Shown piece after piece: positions 45,488-54,794 of a stretch of DNA of 64,000 nt. Both the position numbers and the translations under genes were made by a program. The stretch is from positions 1 to 64,000 of the forward strand of contig CAJTEY010000017.1 in assembly GCA_910575775.1 (NCBI GenBank). The letters are read 5' to 3'. This DNA comes from Lachnospiraceae bacterium (GTDB lineage Bacteria > Bacillota > Clostridia > Lachnospirales > Lachnospiraceae). Each line of letters begins with the position of its first letter. The first letter of the stretch is position 1. The notes under the pieces are model-generated. The model searched no databases. It was not told the DNA's origin and was given only the letters and a program-made list of their open reading frames with translations.

Positions 45488-46366
45488 TCACTTCCCCGCT
45501 TTCGGCTTTGGGTTGGTCAGCGCGCTCGGTATCTTGAAAAACACATAATTCTGCGCAAGCTCCGTGGCCGCTTCCGACAGCACATCTGGGTTCACGCCAA
45601 GCGCAACCTTTTCCCCCGTGGCGCGTTCTATCGCCTGCTGCCGCAGTAGTGCGCTGCTCACTTCTTTCCTGCCAAGAGCAATCTTCTGCTGGTATTCCCG
45701 CTCGTTCTCCCGTTTATAGTATGCCTTCGTAGCCAGATCCATGTACATCTTATGTCGCTCGGCTCTCTTCTCCCAGAAGCTTTTCTGCTTCTTTTTCTTC
45801 GCGGAATCCGTATGCTTTCCGCCATTACGAAACCCCATCTGGAAACTTTCTCCCCGATACTCCTCCCTCGTCGCCCCGAAAAAGTGTACCCGGTAGCTGC
45901 CTCCCGTATAGGCGCTCCACGGATTATAAAAGGCAAAATCCTGCCGCAGCGTATCGAGCACCCACTTCTCATAAGCCGGATCTGCCTTCATGGCCGCAAA
46001 ACCCTCCTCAGAGATCTGGACAGACACAGCGTCCCACTTCTGGGTAGCACTGGTTGGCAGGGCCGATATCTTCTGATAAATATACATCTTATACTGATCC
46101 ATGGACATAGCCTGCACCGCCTGTTCATCGCGGTATCCCGCCGGCGGTATACTGCCCGCCGCATACGAACCAAAGGATTTCCCCGCCTCCTGCTCTTTTC
46201 TGGCAAGCTGATCCAGCACGGTTCCTGCAAAGCTGCCTGACGTTCCGTTCGTATCTGCCGCCCCGTTTGTTCCCTCTGCGTCTGCTGCCTTACCGCCCGC
46301 ATGTTTCATATATGCCAGAGCCTCTGCATAAAACCGCGTCATCGGCGTAAATAGAAATCCGCTCAT
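45488..46366 (-). CDS. Hypothetical protein of a Lachnospiraceae-restricted family, ECF-promoter driven
   Basis: 292 residues; no signal peptide or helix is seen. N-terminal third is Ala/Gly/Thr-rich and of low complexity. The core holds MSMDQYKMYIYQKISALPTS, VQISEEGFAAMKADPAYEKW, VHFFGATREEYRGESFQMGF, and a basic helical stretch follows (KKKKQKSFWEKRAERHKMY). I know this pattern only from Lachnospiraceae hypothetical proteins, without function. The ECF-type element at 46414-46447 lies about 50 bases upstream, the same arrangement as for the fragment at 2722-2955. Confidence 0.65.
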   Translation of the reverse strand: MSGFLFTPMTRFYAEALAYMKHAGGKAADAEGTNGAADTNGTSGSFAGTVLDQLARKEQEAGKSFGSYAAGSIPPAGYRDEQAVQAMSMDQYKMYIYQKISALPTSATQKWDAVSVQISEEGFAAMKADPAYEKWVLDTLRQDFAFYNPWSAYTGGSYRVHFFGATREEYRGESFQMGFRNGGKHTDSAKKKKQKSFWEKRAERHKMYMDLATKAYYKRENEREYQQKIALGRKEVSSALLRQQAIERATGEKVALGVNPDVLSEAATELAQNYVFFKIPSALTNPKPKAGK

Positions 46367-46413
46367 AGAATCCGCTCCTCCCCATCATGCTGTTTGTTAC
46401 CGTTTCTTCTATA

Positions 46414-46447
46414 TTAATAATACGAATCAGTGTAGTGAAAAGTTTCA
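46414..46447 (-). promoter_or_regulatory. ECF (sigma-W-like) promoter element
   Basis: On the minus strand TGAAAC, 17 bp, CGTATTATTAA, about 50 bases upstream of the 46366 start codon. It is the same 34-bp layout as at 454-487 and 3021-3054. It suggests control of the downstream hypothetical by an ECF sigma factor, which is not encoded in this window. Confidence 0.65.
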
Positions 46448-46492
46448 AAAAACCTGACGAATGGATAAAATGCGCGTATTCCCCGATTTTCA

Positions 46493-46520
46493 TTGCAAAA
46501 ACCTGCTCTTTGTGTATAAT
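46493..46520 (+). promoter_or_regulatory. Sigma-A promoter of the ABC-F gene
   Basis: TTGCAA (46493-46498), 16 bp, TATAAT (46515-46520), about 48 bases upstream of the ABC-F start. It lies back to back with the ECF-type promoter of the divergent gene. Confidence 0.75.
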
Positions 46521-46567
46521 GATATGAGTAACCGAAACAAGTAAAATAAGAAAAATGAGGATTCCAC

Positions 46568-48208
46568 ATGATACAGGCAAACAACGTAACCTTACGCGTA
46601 GGAAAAAAGGCCCTCTTTGAGGACGTTAATATCAAATTCACCGAAGGCAACTGCTACGGACTGATCGGCGCAAATGGCGCTGGCAAGTCCACCTTTTTAA
46701 AAATTCTCTCAGGTGTACTGGAAACCACCAGCGGCGATGTTTCCATCACGCCCGGCCAGCGTCTCTCCGTTCTGGAGCAGGATCACTTTAAATACGACGC
46801 CTACTCCGCTATGGATACGGTCATCATGGGCAACGAGCGTCTCTATCAGATCATGAAGGAGAAGGACGCCATCTACGCCAAAGAGGATTTCTCCGATGAG
46901 GACGGCATCCGTGCAAGCGAACTGGAAGCAGAATTTGCAGAGATGGACGGCTGGGACGCAGAGTCCAATGCCGCTATGCTTCTGAACGGTCTTGGTGTCG
47001 GAACGGAGCTGCACTACAGCCAGATGGCAAATTTAAACGGTAACGAAAAAGTCAAAGTGCTTCTGGCGAAGGCGCTTTTTGGCAACCCGGATATCCTTCT
47101 TCTGGACGAGCCTACCAACCATCTGGATTTGGACGCCATCGCATGGCTGGAAGAATTTCTGATCAACTTTGAAAACACAGTGATCGTGGTTTCCCACGAC
47201 CGTTACTTCCTCAATAAAGTCTGCACGCACACGGCTGATATCGACTATGGAAAAATCCAGCTCTATGCGGGCAACTACGATTTCTGGTACGAGTCCAGCC
47301 AGTTAATCGTCAAACAGCGCAAGGAAGCCAACAAAAAGAAAGAGGAACAGATCAAGGAGCTGCAGGAATTTATCTCCCGGTTCTCCGCCAACGCAAGTAA
47401 ATCCAAGCAGGCGACATCCAGAAAGCGCGCCCTTGAAAAGATTGAGCTGGACGACATCCGTCCTTCCAGCCGTAAATATCCTTACATTGATTTCCGGCCC
47501 GAGCGTGAGATCGGCAATGAAGTACTCACCGTAGAGGGCTTAAGCAAAACCATAAACGGCGAAAAGGTACTGGACAATCTCTCCTTCATCGTGGGTCATG
47601 ACGACAAAATCGCCCTTGTGGGCGGCAACGAGCTGGCCAAGACCACCCTGCTTCAGATTCTGACCGGGGAGATGGAGCCGGACGAAGGCACTTACAAATG
47701 GGGTGTCACCACCTCTCAGGCCTATTTCCCGAAGGATAACACGGCAGAATTCGACAACGATTACACCATCACCGACTGGCTCATGGGCTACTCTTCCGTG
47801 AAGGACGTGACGTATGTGCGCGGCTTCCTTGGACGTATGCTCTTTGCGGGCGAGGACGGCGTGAAGAAGGTAAAGGTGCTCTCCGGCGGAGAAAAGGTGC
47901 GGTGTCTCCTCTCCAAAATGATGATCAGCGGTGCCAACTGTCTGCTCTTCGACGAGCCGACGAACCACCTTGATATGGAAGCGATCACTGCGCTGAACGA
48001 GGGGATGAAGAAATTTAAGGGTGTGGAAATTTTCTCCTGCCACGACCATCAGGTGGTACAGACCACAGCCAACCGCATCATGGAAATCCTGCCGGACGGC
48101 ACTCTGATCGACAAGATCACCACCTACGACGAGTATCTGGAAAGCGATGAGATGGCGAGAAAACGTACCGTCTACACAAGCACCGCCAGTCAGGAAGAGG
48201 ACGACTAA
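46568..48208 (+). CDS. ABC-F family ATPase (YbiT-like)
   Basis: 546 residues, two ABC domains and no membrane part. Domain 1: Walker A GLIGANGAGKSTFLKIL, signature MANLNGNEKVKVLLAK, Walker B LLLDEPTNHLDLDAI. Charged linker at about 250-300. Domain 2: Walker A ALVGGNELAKTTLLQIL, which lacks the glycine of GxGK and reads LAKTT, signature VLSGGEKVRCLL, Walker B LLFDEPTNHLDMEAI. The changed second P-loop is, as far as I recall, usual in this clostridial subgroup. It acts on ribosomes; whether for translation or antibiotic protection cannot be decided. Confidence 0.87.
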   Translation: MIQANNVTLRVGKKALFEDVNIKFTEGNCYGLIGANGAGKSTFLKILSGVLETTSGDVSITPGQRLSVLEQDHFKYDAYSAMDTVIMGNERLYQIMKEKDAIYAKEDFSDEDGIRASELEAEFAEMDGWDAESNAAMLLNGLGVGTELHYSQMANLNGNEKVKVLLAKALFGNPDILLLDEPTNHLDLDAIAWLEEFLINFENTVIVVSHDRYFLNKVCTHTADIDYGKIQLYAGNYDFWYESSQLIVKQRKEANKKKEEQIKELQEFISRFSANASKSKQATSRKRALEKIELDDIRPSSRKYPYIDFRPEREIGNEVLTVEGLSKTINGEKVLDNLSFIVGHDDKIALVGGNELAKTTLLQILTGEMEPDEGTYKWGVTTSQAYFPKDNTAEFDNDYTITDWLMGYSSVKDVTYVRGFLGRMLFAGEDGVKKVKVLSGGEKVRCLLSKMMISGANCLLFDEPTNHLDMEAITALNEGMKKFKGVEIFSCHDHQVVQTTANRIMEILPDGTLIDKITTYDEYLESDEMARKRTVYTSTASQEEDD

Positions 48209-48209
48209 A

Positions 48210-48303
48210 GTGAGAAGTACTTCTAAAGACGTCCCGCCATTGGACGAGACGCCAAGAAGTACTAAATCTCACTTAGGAGAATGCCTAAGATACGGCATTC
48301 TCC
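48210..48303. repeat. Intergenic palindromic element, copy E
   Basis: Module 1 (48210-48271): GTGAGA / TCTCAC outer stem, AGTACTTCT / AGAAGTACT middle stem, core almost identical to the reverse complement of copy A. Module 2 (48276-48303): GGAGAATGCC / GGCATTCTCC with a short loop. It begins two bases after the ABC-F stop and fills the gap to the PHP gene. Confidence 0.8.
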
Positions 48304-48330
48304 GCACGAATATATAGATAATAGAGGAAA

Positions 48331-49191
48331 ATGATGAAAGCTATCGACCTGCACACCCACACCTGCAAATCTGATGGCAGCTACACGCCTACGGAACTGG
48401 TGGACTATGCCATAGAGAAAAATCTGGCCGCAGTGGCTATCACAGATCATGACAGCATAGAGGGTCTGGATGAGGCGCTGGCCCATGCTTCTGATCTGAA
48501 AAAGCGTGGTCTTCCTTCCGTGGAAGTAGTGCCGGGAATTGAGTTTTCCACAAAATACCAGAAACAGGACGTGCACATTGTAGGGCTTTATATCTCCTAT
48601 GGGGAAGAAGCCTTCCAGGATGCGCTTTGCGGTTTCGTGGACTCCCGCATCAGCCGCAATATGAAAATGTGTGAAAATCTGCAGGGTGCAGGCATCGATA
48701 TCACCTATAATAAGCTGCTTCACATGTATCCCGAAGCGGTCATCACCAGAGCGCATTACGCATCCTACCTGCTCGCACACGGATATGTGAAAAGCCGGCA
48801 GGACGCGTTCGCCAGATACCTTGGCGATCACACGAAATACTTTGTGCCCAGGGAAAAGGTAACACCCTCCCAGGCAGTGGAACTGATCATAAAGGCGGGC
48901 GGCATTCCCATTCTGGCACACCCGCCCCTTTATCATATGGGAAACAGCAGACTGGAGTCCCTGGTTTCCTCTCTGAAAGAGGACGGCCTTATGGGCATCG
49001 AAGTCTTCTACAGCACCTACACCAATCAGGATGTGCGGGATATGCGCAGACTGGCGGATAAGTACGATCTTCTCATAAGCGGCGGCTCCGATTTCCACGG
49101 TGCGAACAAACCCGGCCTGGATCTCGGCTGCGGCTACGGAAAATTATATGTTCCTGAAGAAGCGCTCTTCAAAATCAAGGAGGCACTATGA
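48331..49191 (+). CDS. PHP-domain phosphoesterase
   Basis: 286 residues of the RNase AM / 3',5'-nucleoside bisphosphate phosphatase type. The metal-binding set is DLHTHTCKSDGSYTP (residues 6-20), ITDHDSIEG, PGIEFSTKY, HPPLYH and GGSDFHGANK. It probably hydrolyses phosphate esters of nucleotides. It overlaps the HAD gene by 4 bases (ATGA), so the two are translationally coupled. A second ATG one codon downstream is equally possible. Confidence 0.87.
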   Translation: MMKAIDLHTHTCKSDGSYTPTELVDYAIEKNLAAVAITDHDSIEGLDEALAHASDLKKRGLPSVEVVPGIEFSTKYQKQDVHIVGLYISYGEEAFQDALCGFVDSRISRNMKMCENLQGAGIDITYNKLLHMYPEAVITRAHYASYLLAHGYVKSRQDAFARYLGDHTKYFVPREKVTPSQAVELIIKAGGIPILAHPPLYHMGNSRLESLVSSLKEDGLMGIEVFYSTYTNQDVRDMRRLADKYDLLISGGSDFHGANKPGLDLGCGYGKLYVPEEALFKIKEAL

Positions 49192-50009
49192 AAATACTGT
49201 TCACGGATTTGGACGATACACTCTTAAACAACCAGAGTCAGGTTTCTGCTGAAACCAAAGCTTTTCTGGATGAATTTCTTGCGGCCGGCAACCGGCTTGT
49301 CCTTTCCTCCGGCCGGCCCCTAATGAGTGTGATGGAGGTAAAGGAGCTGGCTGGTCTGACCCAGCCCGGCATTTTTTTGAGCGCCTCCAACGGCACCCGC
49401 GTTTACGACTGCGACCAGCAGCGGACCATCAGGAAAGTCAGCCTTCCCCTCTCCTATATCTCCTATCTGCAGGAGCAGGCAAAGGCGCTCTCCCTCCACA
49501 TCCAGACTTACCGGGACTGCGATGTGGATGACGCCGTCGTTTCTCCGGCAGACGATGAAGAAGTCCGGTTTTACAGAAGAAAAGTACATCTGCCGCTTGT
49601 GGTCTCTGAAAATCTCTGTGACGCCCTCACGGAAGAGCCATGCAAAATGCTGGCTATCAGTTTACATAACTCAGGAAAACTGGAGACATTCCGCCGCAAC
49701 ATTGCAGACTGGGCGGAAGGCAAAGTCCGCATGATCTATTCCAGCGATAAATATCTGGAACTTTTTGACTGGAACGCCGGCAAGGGCAGTTCTCTGCTCT
49801 TTCTGTGCGATTATCTGGGCATCCCCGTCTCTGACTCCTACGCGGCGGGGGACGCAGACAACGATATTTCCATGCTGGATGCTGCAGGCTGCGGCATTGC
49901 CATGCAAAATGCCACGGACAAAGTGAAAGCCCACGCCGATGTTGTCACGGATTTTGACAACGACCAGAATGGGCTTGCCGATATGATGCGTAAATTGTTA
50001 GAACGATAA
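49188..50009 (+). CDS. HAD-superfamily (Cof-type) sugar-phosphate phosphatase
   Basis: 273 residues. Motif I FTDLDDTLLNN (nucleophile Asp 7), motif II LSSGRPLMS, motif III and IV in NAGKGSSLL and AAGDADNDISMLDAAG. A type IIb cap lies between motifs II and III (about 85-190). Cof-type enzymes act on small phosphorylated metabolites. It is the second gene of the operon with the PHP phosphoesterase. Confidence 0.9.
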   Translation: MKILFTDLDDTLLNNQSQVSAETKAFLDEFLAAGNRLVLSSGRPLMSVMEVKELAGLTQPGIFLSASNGTRVYDCDQQRTIRKVSLPLSYISYLQEQAKALSLHIQTYRDCDVDDAVVSPADDEEVRFYRRKVHLPLVVSENLCDALTEEPCKMLAISLHNSGKLETFRRNIADWAEGKVRMIYSSDKYLELFDWNAGKGSSLLFLCDYLGIPVSDSYAAGDADNDISMLDAAGCGIAMQNATDKVKAHADVVTDFDNDQNGLADMMRKLLER

Positions 50010-50012
50010 TCT

Positions 50013-50044
50013 GCGGAGAATGCCTGTTTTTAGGCAACTCCGTC
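50013..50044. repeat. Intergenic palindromic element, short copy F
   Basis: GCGGAGAATGCCT, a T-rich loop and AGGCAACTCCG: only module 2 of the family. It lies between the convergent HAD gene and the small hypothetical, so it can terminate both. Confidence 0.65.
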
Positions 50045-50049
50045 TCACA

Positions 50050-50304
50050 CTATTCTATGATCAGGTACCTTCCGTCACCGATTTCAAACACTTCATCGGC
50101 TTCCAGGATCTCCTCTTCGCCGGCTCCTTCCATGTCCACGCCTTCCTCCTCGAAGAACTCCCACACTTCCCTGACGGAATCCACCACAACCGCCATACAC
50201 TCCTCCAGGAAGTTTTCTGCCTCCTCGTATGTTTCAGCTACTTTCTCTGGATAAAGCTGTAGCTGATTCTCCAAAAAACACCGTACTGTTTTCTCGTCAA
50301 ACAC
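50050..50304 (-). CDS. Small acidic hypothetical protein
   Basis: 84 residues, very acidic (EEEGVDMEGAGEEEILEADE), and helical in the first half (EEAENFLEECMAVVVDSVRE). It ends FEIGDGRYLIIE. No signal peptide, no known motif. It stands downstream of maf in the same direction, with about 70 bases between. I do not recognise the family. Confidence 0.55.
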   Translation of the reverse strand: MFDEKTVRCFLENQLQLYPEKVAETYEEAENFLEECMAVVVDSVREVWEFFEEEGVDMEGAGEEEILEADEVFEIGDGRYLIIE

Positions 50305-50371
50305 AGACCATTCCTCCCTACATCTTATTGTTTACATCATATAATCATTCACACCTTGAGGGACAAAGTCT

Positions 50372-50959
50372 TTAAAGCAGTCCCCGTCTCTTAAGTTCCT
50401 GACAGAGCCGTCCAACAGGCAGTCCCACCACATTGTTATAATCCCCGCAGATTCCCTGAATATGCGCCGCACATAGTCCCTGGATCGCGTACGCGCCCGC
50501 CTTGTCCATCGGTTCCCCGCTGTCCACGTATCCCTGGATTTCCTCGTCCGTCATGGCATACATGGTCACATCCGTACACTCGGAAAAAGTCATAAACATC
50601 GGCTGCATATCCTTATACTTCCACGCCAGGGTAACGCCTGTGTAAACCTGATGGCTGCCGCCCTGCAGATCTTTTAACATGCGCGATGCGTCCTCCTTAT
50701 CGACAGGTTTTCCAAGAATTTTTCCCCAGGCGCTCACCACCGTGTCCGCGCCGATCACGACAAAGTCTTCTTTCCCTTCCGCCGCAAGCTTTCCGCAGAC
50801 ATCCACCGCCTTCTGATAGGACAGCTCCTCCACCACTTCATCCGGCTTCTCCTTTGTGATGTTCTCCTCCACCGTGCTCGGCATGACTTTGAAGGAGATG
50901 CCCACCTGCTTCAGAAGTTCCTTCCGTCTCGGCGACGCCGAGGCAAGATAAATTTTCAT
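50372..50959 (-). CDS. maf: Maf-family nucleotide pyrophosphatase
   Basis: 195 residues. The family motif is LASASPRRKELLKQVGISF at the N-terminus, followed by EELSYQKA, VIGADTVVSAWGKILGKP and the region VDSGEPMDKAGAYAIQG. Maf proteins hydrolyse non-canonical or modified nucleoside triphosphates and affect septum formation in Bacillus. The length is normal. It lies upstream of the small acidic protein and downstream of a palindromic element. Confidence 0.92.
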   Translation of the reverse strand: MKIYLASASPRRKELLKQVGISFKVMPSTVEENITKEKPDEVVEELSYQKAVDVCGKLAAEGKEDFVVIGADTVVSAWGKILGKPVDKEDASRMLKDLQGGSHQVYTGVTLAWKYKDMQPMFMTFSECTDVTMYAMTDEEIQGYVDSGEPMDKAGAYAIQGLCAAHIQGICGDYNNVVGLPVGRLCQELKRRGLL

Positions 50960-50995
50960 ATTTGTTCATTCCTTTCAAACACCTGGCTTTCTCAC

Positions 50996-51079
50996 AAGTG
51001 AGGCGGAGTTGCCCTGCAACTCCTGAAATTTCTTAGCGGGACTGCCTCTGCTGCCGAGCTTTAGAAGTTCTTCTCACTT
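50996..51079. repeat. Intergenic palindromic element, copy G
   Basis: Outer stem AAGTGAG (50996-51002) with CTCACTT (51073-51079); inner perfect stem GGAGTTGC/GCAACTCC (51005-51023); the AAATTTCTTAGC and GCTTTAGAAGTTC arms resemble module 2 of copies C and H. It overlaps the end of the polyphosphate kinase gene and supplies its stop codon. Confidence 0.75.
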
Positions 51080-53205
51080 TGGTCATGGTGCATTTTCGGG
51101 ATAAAGACCCGCTTATGCACTGTCCCCGCCTTCTCCTTCGCGGCCGCCTTGGCTGACTGGCAGAACGCAAGCTGGGCGTTGTACACTTCCTTCCCGCGCT
51201 TATCCACCTTCACATAACTTCCGTCAGACTGCAGAACCGAAGCCTTCACCGTATCCTTGAGCTGGCAGTCCAGAATGGTATGCAGCTTCTCCTGCAGGGC
51301 AGGCTTTTCAATGGGGAATAGGATTTCCACCCTGCGCTCCAGGTTTCTCGGCATCCAGTCAGCGCTGGCACAGTAGTATTCCGGCTTGCCGTCATTTTCA
51401 AAATAAAAGATCCGGGCATGCTCCAGAAAATTTCCGACGATGGAGCGGACCGTTATGTTTTCGCTGACACCCTCGATGCCCACACGCAGACAGCAGATGC
51501 CCCGTATAATCAGATCAATCTTTACCCCCGCCGTACTGGCATCGTAAATCGCATCAATCACATCCTTATCACAGAGGGCGTTCATTTTTGCAATAATTCT
51601 GGCCGGTCTTCCCGACTCTGCATGGGATTTCTCCCTGGCAATCAGATGAATAAACCGGTCTTTCAGCCAATGCGGCGCCAGGGACAGCCTGTTCCAGCTT
51701 CTCGGCTCCGAATAGCCCGAAAGCATGTTAAACACTGCCGTGGCATCCTCCCCGATCATCTCCGAGCAGGTAAAATACCCGATATCCGTGTACAGCTTCG
51801 CCGTGGAGTCATTATAATTGCCTGTTCCCAGATGGACATACCGTCGGATACCATTCTCCTCTTTTCTGACAACAAGTGTTATTTTACTGTGGGTTTTAAG
51901 TCCTACCAGGCCGTAAATCACATGACAGCCCGCTTTCTCCAGCTTTTTCGCCCAGACGATATTGTTTTCCTCGTCAAATCTGGCTTTCAGCTCCACAAGC
52001 ACGGAAACCTGTTTCCCGTTTTCCGCCGCCTGCTCCAGGGCCGCAATGATGGGCGAATTGCCGCTTACCCGATAAAGGGTCTGCTTGATGGCCAGCACCT
52101 CCGGATCCCTGGCCGCCTGTCTGATAAACCGTACCACCGGCTCGAAGCTCTGGTACGGATGATGCATCAGGATATCCCCCTCCCGGATCTTCTCAAACAC
52201 ATCCGCGTCCTCCGGCAGCTCCGGCACAACCTGGGGCGGCAGATAACTGTGCTCCTTCAGATGGTCAAAACCTTCCACACCGTAGAGTTTCATCAGAAAA
52301 GTCAGATCCAGCGGTCCGCCGATGGCATAGATATCCTCCTTCGGAATTGCCAGTTCCTCCCGGATCAGTCTGAGGAGGCGGCTGTCAATGCCCTCCTCCA
52401 CCTCCAGACGGATCACCTGTCCCCACTGTCTCTTTTTGAGCTGCTTCTCGATCTCCTGCAGGAGATCCTCCGCCTCCTCCTCCTCAATCGTCAGATCCGC
52501 ATTCCGCATGATGCGGAAAGGATAGGTGCAGACAATATCATAGTTCAAAAACAGCTTGTGTATGTTGCGCTCGATCACTTCTTCCAGAAGGATCAGCTTC
52601 CGGCCCTCCTCCGAAGGAATTTCCACCAGACGGGAAAGGACGCTTGGCACCTGCACCGTGGCAAACTCCAGCTCCCCGTCTCCGTTTTTCTTCGTCATCA
52701 GAGCCCCCAGATTTAAGGACTTATTGCGGATCAGCGGAAACGGGCGGGAAGAATCCACCGCCATCGGGGTGAGCACCGGGTAGACATTATCCGTAAAATA
52801 GCTGTCCACATAGGCCGCCTCCCCCTTCGTCAGATCCTCATGATGGGTAATGATGCGGAGTCCGTTCGCCGAAAGCTGCGGCAGGAGGGATCGGTTGTAC
52901 GTGTTGTACTGCTGGTTCACAAGCTGATGGGTTTTCTCATTTACCCGCACAAGCTGTTCCGTCGCCGTCATTCCTGCAATATCCCGCTTCTTATAACCCG
53001 CGTTCACCATATCCTTGAGGGACGCCACACGCACCATGAAAAACTCGTCCAGATTCGATGCGGTGATGCTCAAAAATTTCAGCCGCTCAAACAGCGGCAG
53101 CTGCTTATCCCTCGCCTCCGCCAGCACCCTCTCATTGAAAAGAAGCCAGCTCAGCTCCCTGTTCGTGTAGTAAGATTCATCTGCAAAAAATTTCCCTTGC
53201 GCCAT
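51061..53205 (-). CDS. ppk1: Polyphosphate kinase 1
   Basis: 714 residues from MAQGKFFADESYYTNRELSW; GGAGG lies 8 bases before this ATG, while the ATG two codons upstream is too close. It makes polyphosphate from ATP. Domains: N (FNERVLAEARDKQLP), H, C1 with KTHSKITLVVRK and VHLGTGNYN (catalytic histidine region), and C2 with ADWMPRNLERRVEI. The last codons (SEKNF, TAA) belong to palindromic element G, so the native C-terminus has been replaced or extended. It is 30 bases downstream of the Ppx gene and probably in one operon with it. Confidence 0.95.
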   Translation of the reverse strand: MAQGKFFADESYYTNRELSWLLFNERVLAEARDKQLPLFERLKFLSITASNLDEFFMVRVASLKDMVNAGYKKRDIAGMTATEQLVRVNEKTHQLVNQQYNTYNRSLLPQLSANGLRIITHHEDLTKGEAAYVDSYFTDNVYPVLTPMAVDSSRPFPLIRNKSLNLGALMTKKNGDGELEFATVQVPSVLSRLVEIPSEEGRKLILLEEVIERNIHKLFLNYDIVCTYPFRIMRNADLTIEEEEAEDLLQEIEKQLKKRQWGQVIRLEVEEGIDSRLLRLIREELAIPKEDIYAIGGPLDLTFLMKLYGVEGFDHLKEHSYLPPQVVPELPEDADVFEKIREGDILMHHPYQSFEPVVRFIRQAARDPEVLAIKQTLYRVSGNSPIIAALEQAAENGKQVSVLVELKARFDEENNIVWAKKLEKAGCHVIYGLVGLKTHSKITLVVRKEENGIRRYVHLGTGNYNDSTAKLYTDIGYFTCSEMIGEDATAVFNMLSGYSEPRSWNRLSLAPHWLKDRFIHLIAREKSHAESGRPARIIAKMNALCDKDVIDAIYDASTAGVKIDLIIRGICCLRVGIEGVSENITVRSIVGNFLEHARIFYFENDGKPEYYCASADWMPRNLERRVEILFPIEKPALQEKLHTILDCQLKDTVKASVLQSDGSYVKVDKRGKEVYNAQLAFCQSAKAAAKEKAGTVHKRVFIPKMHHDQSEKNF

Positions 53206-53235
53206 ATCCATGGCCTCCTTCTTCTTTTCACTCTA

Positions 53236-54762
53236 CTATCCGCGCTGGCGGATCACCGGCCGGACGCTGTAAACCTCCTCAAAGAAATCGGAGCGTCTCG
53301 TAAACAGTCCCTTCTCCAGTGTAATATCCACCGACTCCTCCACGGTAATGACAAGCTCCCGCTCCTTTAAGACTGCTTTTACATCCTTAAATTTCTGCTT
53401 ATGGCTCCGGTCCAGCCCGTTGGCAACCTTTAATATGGCTGTCAGTTTTGCGATGGTCAGATAGGCATCCCTGTCAATGGTGCTGTTTCCTCCCATCACC
53501 TGCCAGTAATCAAAATCCATGTGATTGTACTTCACCACATTGGCCACAATCTCCCGCTCCATATGGGAAAGGCCGATGATCTCTGTGGAGATAATAATAT
53601 TGTAGGAACATTCACCGAGATTCACCAGGCTGATGTACTTGCCGCAGTCATGTAAAAGCGTGGCAATCCGCAAAAGCAGCCGCTCCCGCTTCCCGAGACC
53701 GTGCACCTTCTTCATACTGTCAAAGATGGTCAAAGCAATCTTCTCAAGCGTCTCGCCCCGGCGCTTACTGCCCATATACCGTTTGCTGATATTCTGCGCG
53801 CAGGCAATGATGTCCTGCTCAAAATCATGTTCTTCCCTGATGATCTTATGCTTTTGCGCGTATTCGTATGCCATGCCGTCGCAGAGTGTCACCCCCGGCG
53901 CCCAGATCAGATTTGCGCCCATCATCTTGGCAATCCGGTTAATCAGAATACCCGAAATATAGAGAAGCGGTATGTTCTCCTCCGGCATATCCAGCGCCTT
54001 TGCCGCCTGCTGGTTCGATTTCGCGCGAATCTGTTCCAGAAACTTTTCCACGACGGGCGCTTCCACACTGCTCTCCTCCAGTCCCAAAACATTTTTCCCT
54101 ACAATGGCGGAAATGTAATCGTCCACCACAATAATGTTTTCAATCTGCCCGTCCTTCAGATACAGCTTTTTAAACAATTGAATCTGGGAATTTACCATCT
54201 CGTCCAGGATTACCTCGTACTGTCTGGGGCTGATATTCAGCCGCCCGAGCTGATCCTGCAGCCGCAGTACGCCAAGACGCATATTCTGGGTCGTGACGAG
54301 CGTATCCTTGTCAAAAAGGGAAATCTGGATGCTGCCGCCACCGATATCTACAATCGCGGTTCCCTTCTCCACGATCTTGTTGAAACGTCCTCTGGAAGCA
54401 ATCGCCTTGTAATTCAGGAAGCGCTGCTCCGAATTGCTGAGCACCTCAATGCGGATGCCCGTGCGCTGGGCGATCTGATCCAGAACGATCATGGTATTTT
54501 CCGTCTCCCGGATCGCGCTGGTACCGTAAGCAGTGTAATCGTCCACCTTATAACTTTTCATAATATCATTGTAATCCCGCAGTACCCGGGAAAGCTCGTC
54601 CACACGGTCATAACTGATCTTCCCCGTGGCAAACGTATCCGTCCCCAGGTCAATCCGATGCCTGATATGGTCGATCTCCCGCAAGCCGTTCTTGGACGAA
54701 ATCTCAAATATTTTCATGCCGAGTTCATAGGAACCCACATCTATCGCTGCAAATGTTTTCAT
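53236..54762 (-). CDS. Exopolyphosphatase / guanosine pentaphosphatase with HD domain
   Basis: 508 residues. ASKHA-fold part: AAIDVGSYELGMKIFEIS, GTSAIRETEN, IVDIGGGSIQISLF. The C-terminal half is an HD-type domain (LLRIATLLHDCGKYISL, then SHMEREIVANVVKYNHM). It would degrade polyphosphate or pppGpp and so balance the kinase next to it. Ppx/GppA proteins of this length with the HD domain are usual in Firmicutes. The upstream DUF815 gene is 30 bases away. Confidence 0.92.
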   Translation of the reverse strand: MKTFAAIDVGSYELGMKIFEISSKNGLREIDHIRHRIDLGTDTFATGKISYDRVDELSRVLRDYNDIMKSYKVDDYTAYGTSAIRETENTMIVLDQIAQRTGIRIEVLSNSEQRFLNYKAIASRGRFNKIVEKGTAIVDIGGGSIQISLFDKDTLVTTQNMRLGVLRLQDQLGRLNISPRQYEVILDEMVNSQIQLFKKLYLKDGQIENIIVVDDYISAIVGKNVLGLEESSVEAPVVEKFLEQIRAKSNQQAAKALDMPEENIPLLYISGILINRIAKMMGANLIWAPGVTLCDGMAYEYAQKHKIIREEHDFEQDIIACAQNISKRYMGSKRRGETLEKIALTIFDSMKKVHGLGKRERLLLRIATLLHDCGKYISLVNLGECSYNIIISTEIIGLSHMEREIVANVVKYNHMDFDYWQVMGGNSTIDRDAYLTIAKLTAILKVANGLDRSHKQKFKDVKAVLKERELVITVEESVDITLEKGLFTRRSDFFEEVYSVRPVIRQRG

Positions 54763-54794
54763 TCTTCCCCCGCAACTCCTTTTTCCTGCATTTC

